From Actinomycetota bacterium (GTDB taxonomy: Bacteria; Actinomycetota; Actinomycetes; Streptosporangiales; Streptosporangiaceae), in NCBI GenBank assembly GCA_027314515.1, contig DAHVAR010000071.1, positions 1 through 51,395 of the forward strand: a stretch of DNA of 51,395 bases. The letters are read 5' to 3'. Positions 44,046 to 51,395 of the stretch are shown here, piece after piece. The notes under the pieces are model-generated. The model was not told where the DNA came from. It did not search any database and was given only the letters and a program-made list of their open reading frames with translations. Every line of letters begins with the position of its first letter. Within the stretch, counting starts at the first letter, position 1. Both the position numbers and the translations under genes were made by a program.

Positions 44046-45305
44046 ATGAGCCGATCAGCGGTACGGGAAATTCAGGTTTCCGGCATCAGGGTGCACCGCG
44101 ACGAGGTGGTGGTGCCCGCTCAGATCGGCGACGCGGTGCACGGACTGCTCAGCTGCCCCGCTGCGCCGCTGGTCGCCGGGTCGCTCCGCGCTAAGGGCCG
44201 GGCCGTCCGGCTCGCCGACTTCCCCCGCTGCGACGACCCGTCAGGCGACTTCGACGCCAGGCTCTACCTCGCCACCTGCCCGCAGCAGGATGGCACGACG
44301 GCCGCGATCGCCGCCGCCGCGGCGCCCGGCGACGCGTTGTCGGCGACGGCCGCGCGAGCCGCGGTAGAGGAGTGGGCTGCGGTGTCCGGCAGCCGGACGT
44401 TGCTGCTTGCGGGCAGTCCATGGTGCAGCGGCGCGATGCATGCGGCCAGCGCGGCAACGCAGGCGGCGGCGGAGTGCCGCGGTACCGGCCGGCAAGTGCA
44501 CGTGCTGGCACCTGTCGCGATCCCGGACGAGACAGCCATCGCGCTTTGTGATCTCGGCGCGGTCATCACCGACTCCCTGGCAGAGGTAGATCCGGGCGAC
44601 GTCGTCGTCGTCCCCGCGCACGGGGCGACCGCCGAGATGCGCGCAGAGGCCGTCAGGCGCGGCGCCACGATCGTCGACGCCACCTGCCCGCTGGTAGCCG
44701 CGGCGCAGACCGCCGCGAGCCGGTCCGCCGATCGCGGTCAGCAACTGGTGCTGATCGGCCAGCCTGGCCAGGCGTCGACGGCCGCGATCGCCAGCCAGGC
44801 ACCGGGGGGCGTGACCATAGTGGACACCCCGGCGAAGACGGCCGCGGTCCGGGCAGGTGACTCACGGCAGCTCTCGTATCTGATACAGCCCGGCGTCACG
44901 CTGGAGGCCGGCGCCCCTATCGTCACGGCCCTCCGGTCGCGGTACCCGGCGGTTCGCAGCGCAGTGCCGGCAGATGTCTGTTACGCGCCGTCCGACCGGG
45001 CAGGCACGATCTATTCCGTCGCGCTCGGCAGCGAACTGATGCTCGTGCTGGGCGACCCGCAGGCGCCTGACACCAAGCAGGTCTGCGGTTACGCGCGCGA
45101 CTCGGGAACACGCGTCCAGACGATCGCAGCAGTCCCCGACATCAGGCCCGCGATGCTCGCCTCGATCGACACCATCGGCCTCGCCGAGTCCACCTCCGCA
45201 TCAGTGGGGCTGGCGGCTCAGGTAATCGGCGCGCTGTCCGGGCTTGGCCGCCTCAGCGTGGCTCGACGCAGGCTCACTACCGAGAAGTCGACCGTCCCGG
45301 CCTAA
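44046..45305 (+). CDS. IspH-like iron-sulfur protein, catalytically degenerate
   Basis: The 419-residue protein has an N-terminal segment of about 115 residues without a family I recognise, followed by a domain laid out like IspH, the final [4Fe-4S] enzyme of the MEP isoprenoid pathway. Three cluster cysteines fit: Cys127 (GSPWCSG), Cys214 (DATCPLV) and Cys312 (DVCYAPSDR). His192 (AHGATAE) matches the HGVSP region. But the stretch matching the essential GHPE motif of IspH reads GQPGQAS (238-244), so the catalytic glutamate and its adjacent histidine are replaced, and the SxN substrate loop is also changed (LGDPQAPDT). It is probably not the pathway enzyme; a different redox or binding role is more likely. 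The genuine ispH would be elsewhere. Start ATG 44046 has a GGGGGA upstream. Confidence 0.7.
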   Translation: MSRSAVREIQVSGIRVHRDEVVVPAQIGDAVHGLLSCPAAPLVAGSLRAKGRAVRLADFPRCDDPSGDFDARLYLATCPQQDGTTAAIAAAAAPGDALSATAARAAVEEWAAVSGSRTLLLAGSPWCSGAMHAASAATQAAAECRGTGRQVHVLAPVAIPDETAIALCDLGAVITDSLAEVDPGDVVVVPAHGATAEMRAEAVRRGATIVDATCPLVAAAQTAASRSADRGQQLVLIGQPGQASTAAIASQAPGGVTIVDTPAKTAAVRAGDSRQLSYLIQPGVTLEAGAPIVTALRSRYPAVRSAVPADVCYAPSDRAGTIYSVALGSELMLVLGDPQAPDTKQVCGYARDSGTRVQTIAAVPDIRPAMLASIDTIGLAESTSASVGLAAQVIGALSGLGRLSVARRRLTTEKSTVPA

Positions 45306-45447
45306 CGCGCCGGCCGCGGCCCGGCTGCCGCAGGCCCGGCGTTCACCGCGGACCGGCGCGGCTGACTTAACGGCGCCCGCGACCGAGCGCTTCCATGGCC
45401 ACTGTGGCTCATGGGCAGCAGGGGCGCGCTGCGGTAGGCTCGCTTAC

Positions 45448-46455
45448 ATGGCGGACAAACCGGACGGCAAGCTCGATCCGGTCCGTTCATCTACCACCAG
45501 CCGGTTGCAGCGGCGGCTAGCGGCTGGCGAGTTTGCCGTCACCGCCGAGATCGGGCCACCGCGTGGCGCTGACACCGCGCCAATCGTGAGAACGGCCGCG
45601 CTGCTGGCGGACTGGGTCGACGCGGTGAACATTACCGATAACCAGAGCGCTGCCGTCCGGCTGTCCAGCCTGGCCGGCAGCCTGGCTGCGCTCGGTGCCG
45701 GAGTCGAGCCGATCATGCAGCTCACCTGCCGTGACCGGAACCGGATCGCGCTGCAGTCGGAGTTGCTGTCCGCGTCGGCGCTTGGCGTCCCGAACGTGCT
45801 GATCATGAGCGGCGATCACCCCCGGCACGGCGATCACGCCGACGCCAAGCCCGTATTCGACCTGGACAGCACCCAGCTCCTGAAGGTCGCAGCCACGATG
45901 CGCGACGAGGGACAGCTGATGTCAGGCGGTGAGCTCAAGCCTCCGCCCGCCTGGTTCCTCGGCGCGGTCGAGAACCCGTCTGGCCCGCCCCGGCCCGACC
46001 GTGGCCCGGCCAGCCAGGATTCGGCCGACGCAGTCGGCCAGGCGGTCTACCGGCTGGCTAGCAAGATCGAAGCCGGAGCTCAGTTCGTCCAGACCCAATT
46101 CGTCTTCGACGTCCCGGCCTTCGCCCGCTGGCTGGCGCGAGTCCGCGATCTCGGCCTGGACGAACGCTGTCACATCCTCGCCGGGGTCGGGCCGGTCCGG
46201 TCGCACCGTGCGCTCGCGCACCTGGCCAGGATTCCCGGCGTGATCATCCCGGAGCAGATTGCCGACATGCTGGCCGCCGCGAGCGCGGACCGGATCATGG
46301 CGGAGAGCGAGAAGCTCTGCAGTGCGATCATCGCCGAGCTGGCCGCCTTGCCGGGAGTGGCCGGCGTGCACGTCATGGCCATCGGCGCGCAGAGCGCCAT
46401 ACCGGTGATCCTCGAACAGGCCGGCCTCCCGCCATCGGCAAGGGTGACGCAGTAA
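45448..46455 (+). CDS. Methylenetetrahydrofolate reductase-like protein (MetF family)
   Basis: The 335-residue FAD-type enzyme resembles MetF, which reduces methylenetetrahydrofolate to the methyl form for methionine synthesis. Features: AGEFAVTAEIGPPRGADTAP with the conserved early Glu, VDAVNITDNQSAAVRLSS, QLTCRDRNRIALQSELLSA, and NVLIMSGDHPRHGDH, then GAQFVQTQFVFDVPAFARWL. This is the short actinobacterial branch related to the acetogen/one-carbon MetF proteins; substrate and electron donor in this branch are not certain. ATG 45448 is chosen because the upstream frame is not protein-like. It lies 142 bases after the IspH paralogue on the same strand. Confidence 0.88.
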   Translation: MADKPDGKLDPVRSSTTSRLQRRLAAGEFAVTAEIGPPRGADTAPIVRTAALLADWVDAVNITDNQSAAVRLSSLAGSLAALGAGVEPIMQLTCRDRNRIALQSELLSASALGVPNVLIMSGDHPRHGDHADAKPVFDLDSTQLLKVAATMRDEGQLMSGGELKPPPAWFLGAVENPSGPPRPDRGPASQDSADAVGQAVYRLASKIEAGAQFVQTQFVFDVPAFARWLARVRDLGLDERCHILAGVGPVRSHRALAHLARIPGVIIPEQIADMLAAASADRIMAESEKLCSAIIAELAALPGVAGVHVMAIGAQSAIPVILEQAGLPPSARVTQ

Positions 46456-46485
46456 CCGAGAGGCGGCGGGGAGAGGAGCGGGGGC

Positions 46486-46956
46486 ATGGCAATACCGGAG
46501 CTACCAGTCATCGCGGCGGGTGAGCTGCCGTCCGGCGAGCGCTGGACGCTGCGGGCCGGCGGCACCGGCGAAGAGTTCGGGACTTTCCTGGAAACGATCC
46601 GCCCCGACGGCCGGCCTGACGGGGGCGGCATGGGCGGTCCGCCGCTCTGGCCCGACTCGATCATGAACGTGTACACCGGTGGCTCCGACACCGGGATGCG
46701 CCGGATCGTGGTCAGGGCCGACCCGCGCGTGGCGCGGCTGCGAGTTCAGCTGGGCGACGGCGAGCACCTCGACTTGCCGCCGCTGGCAACCTTGCCCGAT
46801 CCCGCCCTCGCGTTCTTCGCCACGCTGCTTCCGCGCACCGCGGCGCTGGTCTCCATAACCGCCCTCGACTCCGCCGGCCAGGACCTCGAACGGCAGGACC
46901 TGGCCCGGCACGAGCAGGCCTGGCAGCGCTTCCGGCGGCGGACCGACCGCCAGTGA
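46486..46956 (+). CDS. Unknown small protein
   Basis: The 156-residue product starts at ATG 46486 after a purine-rich ribosome binding site (GAGAGGAGCGGGGGC). It has a beta-rich look (ELPSGERWTLRAGGTGEEFG, MRRIVVRADPRVARLRVQLG) and a helical C-terminus. No family is recognised. It is 30 bases downstream of the MetF-like gene and could be in the same transcript. The G-rich D-G-G-G-M-G-G segment near residue 45 is probably a loop. Confidence 0.6.
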   Translation: MAIPELPVIAAGELPSGERWTLRAGGTGEEFGTFLETIRPDGRPDGGGMGGPPLWPDSIMNVYTGGSDTGMRRIVVRADPRVARLRVQLGDGEHLDLPPLATLPDPALAFFATLLPRTAALVSITALDSAGQDLERQDLARHEQAWQRFRRRTDRQ

Positions 46957-47001
46957 CGCTATGCCGTCCCCCGCGTCACTGCCAGCCCGCAACGGCAGAA
47001 G

Positions 47002-48069
47002 TTAGCCGCGCTCGGCCCATCGCTGCCATGCGGTGAGCCAGGCATCCTGAGCCGCCGTCAGCGCCGTGAACTCTCGCGGGCGCTGCCCGTGCAGCGTCCA
47101 GTATGCCGACCACGCCCGCTGCGCCGCGGCACTCGGCACGTCCCGGCTGACCGCAACATGGGCAATGGTCTCGGCTGTGGCCCTGTCTGCTAGATCCGGG
47201 TTGCCGAACCAGCTCGCCGCACGGGCCAGCTGGCCAAGATGGTTGGCCATTGAGTGAACGGCATCCTCGGCTTGTTCTCGCGGCTGGCCAGCGAGCGCCA
47301 TCTGAGCCCTGATCGCGACTTCCCACCGCTGCGCGTAGCCGCTGGGAAGCGGTGCCTCCCGGCGCGGTCCGCCTGCCTCTTCGTTCGCTCGCGCCATTGC
47401 GACCATCATGTCGGCCAGCGCCCGGTGGCCCTCGAGGCCCTCGGCCGGAGGCAGCTCCCAGTCCTCCGGGCCGGGCTGCGTTCCGGCGCGGGCCAGGGCA
47501 GCCTCGACCCGCTCGCGCCGGCCTGCCAGGAACGGTTCTAGATCATCGACGCGTGCCAGGCGAAGCTCGGACTGCGGCCAGCCGTGTGCCGCAATCGTGA
47601 CAAGCAGCGCAACCCCGTCGATCCCGACCCGGGTAATCGCCGCCCACCCCTGCTCGTTGCCGAGCGTGTGCGTCACCTGAGGAACGCCGTCAAGGAGAAC
47701 CGTTACCTCGGCGACAGCCCGGTCCGGCAGCACGTCAGCATCATCAGTTTCGTCCCGCAGCACGTCTTGCAGCGCGTCTCGCAGCACATCGGCAACCGGC
47801 AGCGATTCGGCGTCCCTCGGCGCCGGGGCTGTCGACACGGTCACCCGAGGACCCGCAGCAGGATCATGACCCCCGTACAGCAGCCCGACTCTGGTTACTT
47901 CCCCGTTGACACTCTCGGTCCCGCCCAGGGCAACAGGGCCAGGAAAGGGCGGGGCCAGACCGACGACCGGAAACGACCCTCGTCTCAGCGCAGCATCCTG
48001 CGCCGCCCAGTGATTGCGCATCCGCTGGATGGCGGCGTCCCGTTCCGGTCCCGCTCGCAGATACCGCAT
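47002..48069 (-). CDS. Unknown protein, 355 residues
   Basis: The product reads as a real soluble protein. The N-terminal half is a mix of strands and helices (RMRNHWAAQDAALRRGSFPV, VTVLLDGVPQVTHTLGNEQG), and the C-terminal half is helical (RALADMMVAMARANEEAGGP, AEDAVHSMANHLGQLARAAS). I recognise no domain. It converges on the small gene at 46486-46956. It lies in a less conserved neighbourhood. The start at 48069 is the first ATG; no strong ribosome binding site was seen. Confidence 0.65.
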   Translation of the reverse strand: MRYLRAGPERDAAIQRMRNHWAAQDAALRRGSFPVVGLAPPFPGPVALGGTESVNGEVTRVGLLYGGHDPAAGPRVTVSTAPAPRDAESLPVADVLRDALQDVLRDETDDADVLPDRAVAEVTVLLDGVPQVTHTLGNEQGWAAITRVGIDGVALLVTIAAHGWPQSELRLARVDDLEPFLAGRRERVEAALARAGTQPGPEDWELPPAEGLEGHRALADMMVAMARANEEAGGPRREAPLPSGYAQRWEVAIRAQMALAGQPREQAEDAVHSMANHLGQLARAASWFGNPDLADRATAETIAHVAVSRDVPSAAAQRAWSAYWTLHGQRPREFTALTAAQDAWLTAWQRWAERG

Positions 48070-48137
48070 GAGCCGATCATCTCGCTATCCGCTCCAGTTC
48101 GCGAGAGCGCACCAAGGCGGCGAAGGACTCGATCCCG

Positions 48138-48684
48138 TTGGCGATGCCATCGATACTGAGCGCCGGAGCGCTAGCGGTGCCTGCTGCCGAACTCGCGACC
48201 GGCGTGACTGAGCTAGAGGACGTCGAACGGCTGGAACACCTGTCGTTGACGCGCGTGCTCGCGTCACTGCACGGCTCCCGCGAGGACGCGCTGGCGCGCG
48301 AAAACGCGGCAGCGGAGGCGGCTCGCTACCGGGTCGCGCAAGCTCAGCAGCGCCTGGATGCCGTGCGCGCTGAGCTCGCGACACTCGAGGGCCGGCTGGC
48401 GCAGCTAGCCGGGGCTCCGCAGGCGTATGCGGGCCCTGGCCGCTAAGGAGCAGTACCTGACGCACTCAGCTGACCCGCGCGGCGCCAGGCTCCTGGCGCT
48501 GGCAGATGAGCGCGGCCGGGCGGCGGCTGAGCTCGCCGAGCTGCACCGGGCCAGCGATGATGCCAGCGCGGCCGCGCAAGCGCTCGCCGGCGTTCAGGAT
48601 CGCCTCGGCACCGCCGCTAACTGGTCAACCTTTGACACCTACTTCGACCACCGCATGGCCGCCAACGCGATCAAGCACGACTGA
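48138..48684 (+). pseudogene. Broken coiled-coil protein gene
   Basis: Two frames overlap here by 20 bases (48427-48446). The first, from TTG 48138 (ATG 48144 is possible), encodes 102 residues ending in a helical segment (ALARENAAAEAARYRVAQAQ). The second, from 48427, encodes 85 residues of the same kind (RALAAKEQYLTHSADPRGAR) and ends STFDTYFDHRMAANAIKHD. Related proteins I remember carry both parts in one chain and continue beyond the KHD with a further helix. So this looks like one coiled-coil protein split by a one-base shift near 48430 and cut short by a further change at the 3' end, where the bases GACTGAC could be a small duplication. A programmed frameshift is not excluded. No function is known. 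Confidence 0.55.
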
Positions 48685-48798
48685 CCGGATGACCGCCATC
48701 CCAGAACGGAAGCAACTGCTGACCCATTGAGCCCGCGTTGCTTCGTGCGCAGCTAAATGATGATGCCGCCGGACGGCTGTGCGTGTCACTATGGCCGC

Positions 48799-49158
48799 AT
48801 GGACGCGGTGAACATCGACGCCATGCTCGCGCGGTTTGCCGAGCAATGGTCGCCGAAGAAGATCGCCCAGGTAAACGACTACGACGTGCGGATCGTGAAG
48901 CTCCAGGGCGAGTTTACCTGGCACAAGCACGACGACACTGACGAGTTGTTCCTCGTGCTGAGCGGCGAGCTCACCATCCAGCTGCGCGACCGTCAGGTGG
49001 TCCTCCGGCCACGGGAGCTGTTCGTGGTGCCGCGGGGAACAGAGCACTGCCCGCGCGCCGATGCCGAGACCGCGGTGCTCCTGCTGGAGCCCAGCAGCGT
49101 CATCAATACCGGCGACGCGGGCGGGGACTTCACCGCGGCGGTCGAGACCCTGTCGTAA
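48799..49158 (+). CDS. Cupin-domain protein
   Basis: The 119-residue product from ATG 48799 is a single cupin barrel. The metal-binding residues are His42, His44, Glu49 (WHKHDDTDELFLVLSGEL) and His83 (VPRGTEHCP), the full set for this fold. Small single cupins bind metals and act as isomerases, dioxygenases or sensors; nothing here picks one. It lies alone between the broken coiled-coil gene and the convergent fic gene. Upstream frame open to 48757 is not used. Confidence 0.88.
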   Translation: MDAVNIDAMLARFAEQWSPKKIAQVNDYDVRIVKLQGEFTWHKHDDTDELFLVLSGELTIQLRDRQVVLRPRELFVVPRGTEHCPRADAETAVLLLEPSSVINTGDAGGDFTAAVETLS

Positions 49159-49374
49159 GCGGCAGGCCCGGATACCTCTCCGCCAATGCTGGCCCAGGGC
49201 GCACGCCCGGCGGCAGGCAACTGCGGCTGCCATCAACCCCGGGTGCGGCCAGCCGCGATCGCTGAGGCGCCGAGGCAGGCACCGGACGCCGCGCCTTGCT
49301 GTTGTGTGCCAGCCGGCGACCCGTGCGAGTGCGGGTGCCCAGGGTCAGTTTTCTCGTCCAGGACCCGTCAGTGC

Positions 49375-50424
49375 TTAGGCCTCCGGGTCAAGGACCTTGA
49401 GGACGTCAGTGCTGATCCATCTGTGCCTGACACCCGGACCCGACCCGATCTCCTGAACAATCCCAGCCGCAGCCAGCCGGCGCAGCATCTGGTTCGCCCC
49501 AGGCTGGCTAAGGCCGAGCCGGTCCTGGAGGTGGCGGACGGTGAGGATCTGATTCGCGAACAGCAAGTCGACGGCGAGGTGTGACCGGCCGCCTCCCTGA
49601 AGCCTGGACCGGTAACCCTCCCGCAGGTCAGACAGCTGCTCTGCCCGGTCCACTGCATCTGTTGCCTCCACGGCGACGCCGTCCAGGAAGAACTGAAGCC
49701 ACTCCGTGACCTGGCCGCGCTCGCGTACGTACTGCAGCCGGTCGTAGTAGTCGCTCTTACGCCGGTCGAGGTAGCCCGACAAGTACAGCAGCGGTGCGGC
49801 CAGACGTCCGCGACCCATCAGGTACAAGACAATGAACAGGCGGCCCATCCGGCCGTTGCCGTCGAGGAACGGGTGGATGGTCTCGAACTGATAGTGCAGA
49901 AGCGCGCACCGGACGAGCAGCGGCAGCCGCGGCTCGCCGTCGTGCAGGTACTTCTCCCAGTCATCAAGCGCTTGCCACATCTCATGCACGGGTGGCGGGA
50001 CAAACGTCGCCGTGGTTGGCCGGTTATCAGGAGAGTCGATCCAGTTCTGCGTCGTCCTGAACTCACCCGGCGTCTTGTCGTGACCCCGCACTCCGGTGAG
50101 CAGGATCTTGTGCATCTCCTTGATCAGCCGGAGGGAGATCGGGAAGTCGTCATCTTGCATGCGCCGGACGCCGTGCTCCAGAGCGGCGACGTAGTTCCGG
50201 ACTTCCCGGATGTCGTCGCGCTTGGTCTCTCCGGTGACGGCGGCGTCGAAGACCTCGGTGACAGACGCCTGCGTGCCCTCGATCCGGGAGCTTGAGACTG
50301 CCTCCCGCGTGATATACGCGTTGACCAGCAGGTGGGGGTCCGGAAGGAGGCGCCCTGCGCCCGCCAGTCGCCCGAGCGCGGCGTCGGCCTCCGACAGGCG
50401 CACCACGGTCTCCGGCGTCAGCAC
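49375..50424 (-). CDS. Fic family protein (AMPylation type), possible 5' frameshift
   Basis: The 349-residue protein carries the Fic motif HPFLDGNGRMGR near residues 184-195, which modifies targets with AMP from ATP. An inhibitory motif of the (S/T)xxxE(G/N) type is present before it (SSRIEG, 45-50), so this is a class II, self-inhibited Fic protein. The C-terminal 90 residues form a winged helix-like region (FANQILTVRHLQDRLGLSQP). The GTG at 50424 lies inside the usual N-terminal segment. In another frame, upstream sequence from GTG 50531 reads VEAANFVAPDWGMAVKTAPA, while in the gene's frame AFIPKPLKREL follows, as if one gene were split by a one-base change near 50470. The core is intact; whether it is expressed is unknown. 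Confidence 0.8.
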   Translation of the reverse strand: MLTPETVVRLSEADAALGRLAGAGRLLPDPHLLVNAYITREAVSSSRIEGTQASVTEVFDAAVTGETKRDDIREVRNYVAALEHGVRRMQDDDFPISLRLIKEMHKILLTGVRGHDKTPGEFRTTQNWIDSPDNRPTTATFVPPPVHEMWQALDDWEKYLHDGEPRLPLLVRCALLHYQFETIHPFLDGNGRMGRLFIVLYLMGRGRLAAPLLYLSGYLDRRKSDYYDRLQYVRERGQVTEWLQFFLDGVAVEATDAVDRAEQLSDLREGYRSRLQGGGRSHLAVDLLFANQILTVRHLQDRLGLSQPGANQMLRRLAAAGIVQEIGSGPGVRHRWISTDVLKVLDPEA

Positions 50425-50599
50425 CAGCTCGCGCTTAAGCGGCTTCGGGATGAATGCGACATAAGACGCAGGGCTGGCGCGGTCTTGACAGCCATCCCCC
50501 AGTCCGGAGCGACAAAATTCGCTGCTTCCACGCCGCCAACCTAAAACTAGGAAGCAAAAAAGTTATAGGTCCTCGCCGGGAATACAACCAAAGTTCTAA

Positions 50600-50618
50600 C
50601 TGCCGCCTAGTACGGCAG
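50600..50618 (-). terminator. Hairpin downstream of the IS701-like fragment
   Basis: CTGCCG (50600-50605) and CGGCAG (50613-50618) form a perfect six-base stem with a seven-base loop. On the minus strand it is followed by TTAGAACTTTGG. It may end the transposase transcript or be part of the element's terminal repeat; the element's other end lies outside the window. Confidence 0.35.
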
Positions 50619-50628
50619 CCGCCATTCG

Positions 50629-50900
50629 TTATGTAACCAGGGCGTTCAGGGTGATTTCCTGGTCTCGTTCGAGCCGGGTGCGCTGGTGGAACCATCGCGC
50701 TCTGGCCTGGTGGACGCGTGTCCATCCGGACCAGTGCTCCAGGTGGCCCGGTGGCGATGGGCGGGCCGTGGCGGCGATCAGGCGCCGCACTTCGGGCATG
50801 GTCAGCGGGATCATCCCCGGGTCTGAGAGGAAACTGGACCGTAACCGGGCACGCGGCAGCGCCCGGCGGAGCGTCAGCGGAGCCGGGTTCTGTGGTGCGG
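50629..50900 (-). pseudogene. IS701-like transposase, C-terminal fragment
   Basis: The minus-strand frame reads LSDPGMIPLTMPEVRRLIAA, then SGWTRVHQARARWFHQRTRL and ends at 50629. This C-terminal pattern (L-I-P-L-T-x-x-E-x-R-R-L ... H-Q-A-R-A-R) matches the tail of IS701-type DDE transposases. The frame toward the right is not closed by a start codon; similarity fades near 50900 where the IS110-like piece begins. It is the distal part of the transposase whose earlier portion is at 51241-51395. Confidence 0.6.
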
Positions 50901-50904
50901 TGGG

Positions 50905-51240
50905 TCAGGCGGCCTGGGCGGGTTGCACGGTGACGGTGTAGCCGAGGCTGGCGAGCCGGGCTACGAGCTTGTCCTTGTAGCGTTCGGGGTCCTGGCGCTT
51001 GGTGTAGAAGTCCTCGCCGAGTTCCTGGTAGGGCTGGTGGCGGTCCAGGACGCAGTAGATGATCAGGATCAGGATATGGGCGACCGCGATGGCCGCCTTC
51101 TTCTTCGCGCGGGTGTTGCGGTGCCCGCCGAAGCGGCGGACCAGGCGGTGGAACTGGGCGCCGGGCCGGGTCTTGGTCCGGGAGGCCGCCCAGGCGCACT
51201 CGACGAGCACGTTGGCCAGGTGCTGGTCGCCGTGACGGGT
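50905..51240 (-). pseudogene. IS110-like transposase, C-terminal fragment
   Basis: The frame opens with TRHGDQHLANVLVECAWAAS, followed by QFHRLVRRFGG, AKKKAAIAVAHILILIIYCV and ends at 50905. The G-D-x-x-L-x-x-x-L-V-E-x-A-W-A-A pattern and the later AIVAVAH-like segment are those of the C-terminal domain of IS110-type (DEDD) transposases. The N-terminal two thirds are absent; a stop occurs upstream in frame near 51285 and the sequence there belongs to a different family. It is a remnant. Confidence 0.7.
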
Positions 51241-51395
51241 CCCGGCCGGGCGGCGCCGCGCGGACCAGCAGGCCCATGCTCACAGGCCGGCCCCCCGGGA
51301 TGAAGCAGTAGTGATAGGCCAGTTCGCCGGTCCGGACATGCCGGCGGACCAGCAGGTGATGGCGGTCGGAGACGGTCGCGATCCACGCCCGCGCA
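51241..51395 (-). pseudogene. IS701-like transposase, internal fragment, runs off right edge
   Basis: From the right edge, the minus strand reads ARAWIATVSDRHHLLVRRHV then RTGELAYHYCFIPGGRPVSM, ending near LLVRAA. This matches the central part of IS701-type transposases, where a x-x-G-E-L-A-x-Y segment precedes the V-R-V-A-G-x-R-W part. The expected continuation is lost at about 51241, where the IS110-like sequence starts. The gene continues beyond the window. Confidence 0.6.

Noticed and set aside
50435-51283. Minus-strand 282-residue open frame at the right edge
   Set aside because: Only its first part matches an IS701-like transposase; the rest is out of frame with both the IS110-like and IS701-like C-terminal sequences.

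Overview
The window is high-G+C DNA from an actinomycete-type bacterium (Actinomycetota). Single-line hand counts give about 68% G+C in the chromosomal pepN gene and 73% in the relaxase gene. A mycothiol-dependent formaldehyde dehydrogenase (27417-28502) supports the phylum, because mycothiol is made by actinobacteria. Genus cannot be told from the sequence.

Region 1, 1-15550, looks like most of an integrative or conjugative element ending at a tRNA-Thr(GGT) gene (15478-15550, minus), whose 3' end points into the element. On the minus strand a tightly overlapping operon reads: ribbon-helix-helix-like protein, DUF2637-like membrane protein, TraD/TraG-like coupling ATPase, small unknown protein, and a primase-polymerase that runs off the left edge. 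Divergent from it is an HTH-Nudix protein, with palindromes between them. Then comes a three-gene cargo of clearly lower G+C (about 50-52% in sampled lines): a C5-cytosine DNA methyltransferase, a ParB-like protein and a putative PD-(D/E)XK-like protein, with overlapping ends. It is followed by a frameshifted rtcB RNA ligase and a MobF-type relaxase-helicase of about 1450 residues. No integrase is visible; it may lie beyond the left edge.

Region 2, about 15550-46960, reads as ordinary chromosome: a Thr-Pro repeat surface protein, a large disordered membrane protein, aminopeptidase N, an iron-type ABC importer (binding lipoprotein, double permease, ATPase), S-(hydroxymethyl)mycothiol dehydrogenase overlapping a sulfotransferase-like gene, an AAA+ ATPase, a class IV aminotransferase, an aldo/keto reductase, two tandem GH3 hydrolases, a DHA2-type MFS exporter divergent from a Clp-N/HTH regulator with two matching palindromes between them, a YdeI-like protein, an ABC-2 exporter divergent from a MarR/GbsR-like regulator, a PAC2-family protein, a beta-carbonic anhydrase, a degenerate IspH paralogue and a MetF-type reductase.

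Region 3, about 47000-51395, is less conserved: unknown proteins, a broken coiled-coil gene, a cupin, a Fic protein with a probable 5' frameshift, and at the right edge a mosaic of IS701-like and IS110-like transposase fragments.

The best candidate for a poorly described system is the methyltransferase/ParB-like/nuclease-like cassette at 5363-8677. The degenerate IspH paralogue and the Clp-N/HTH regulator with its dual operators are next.
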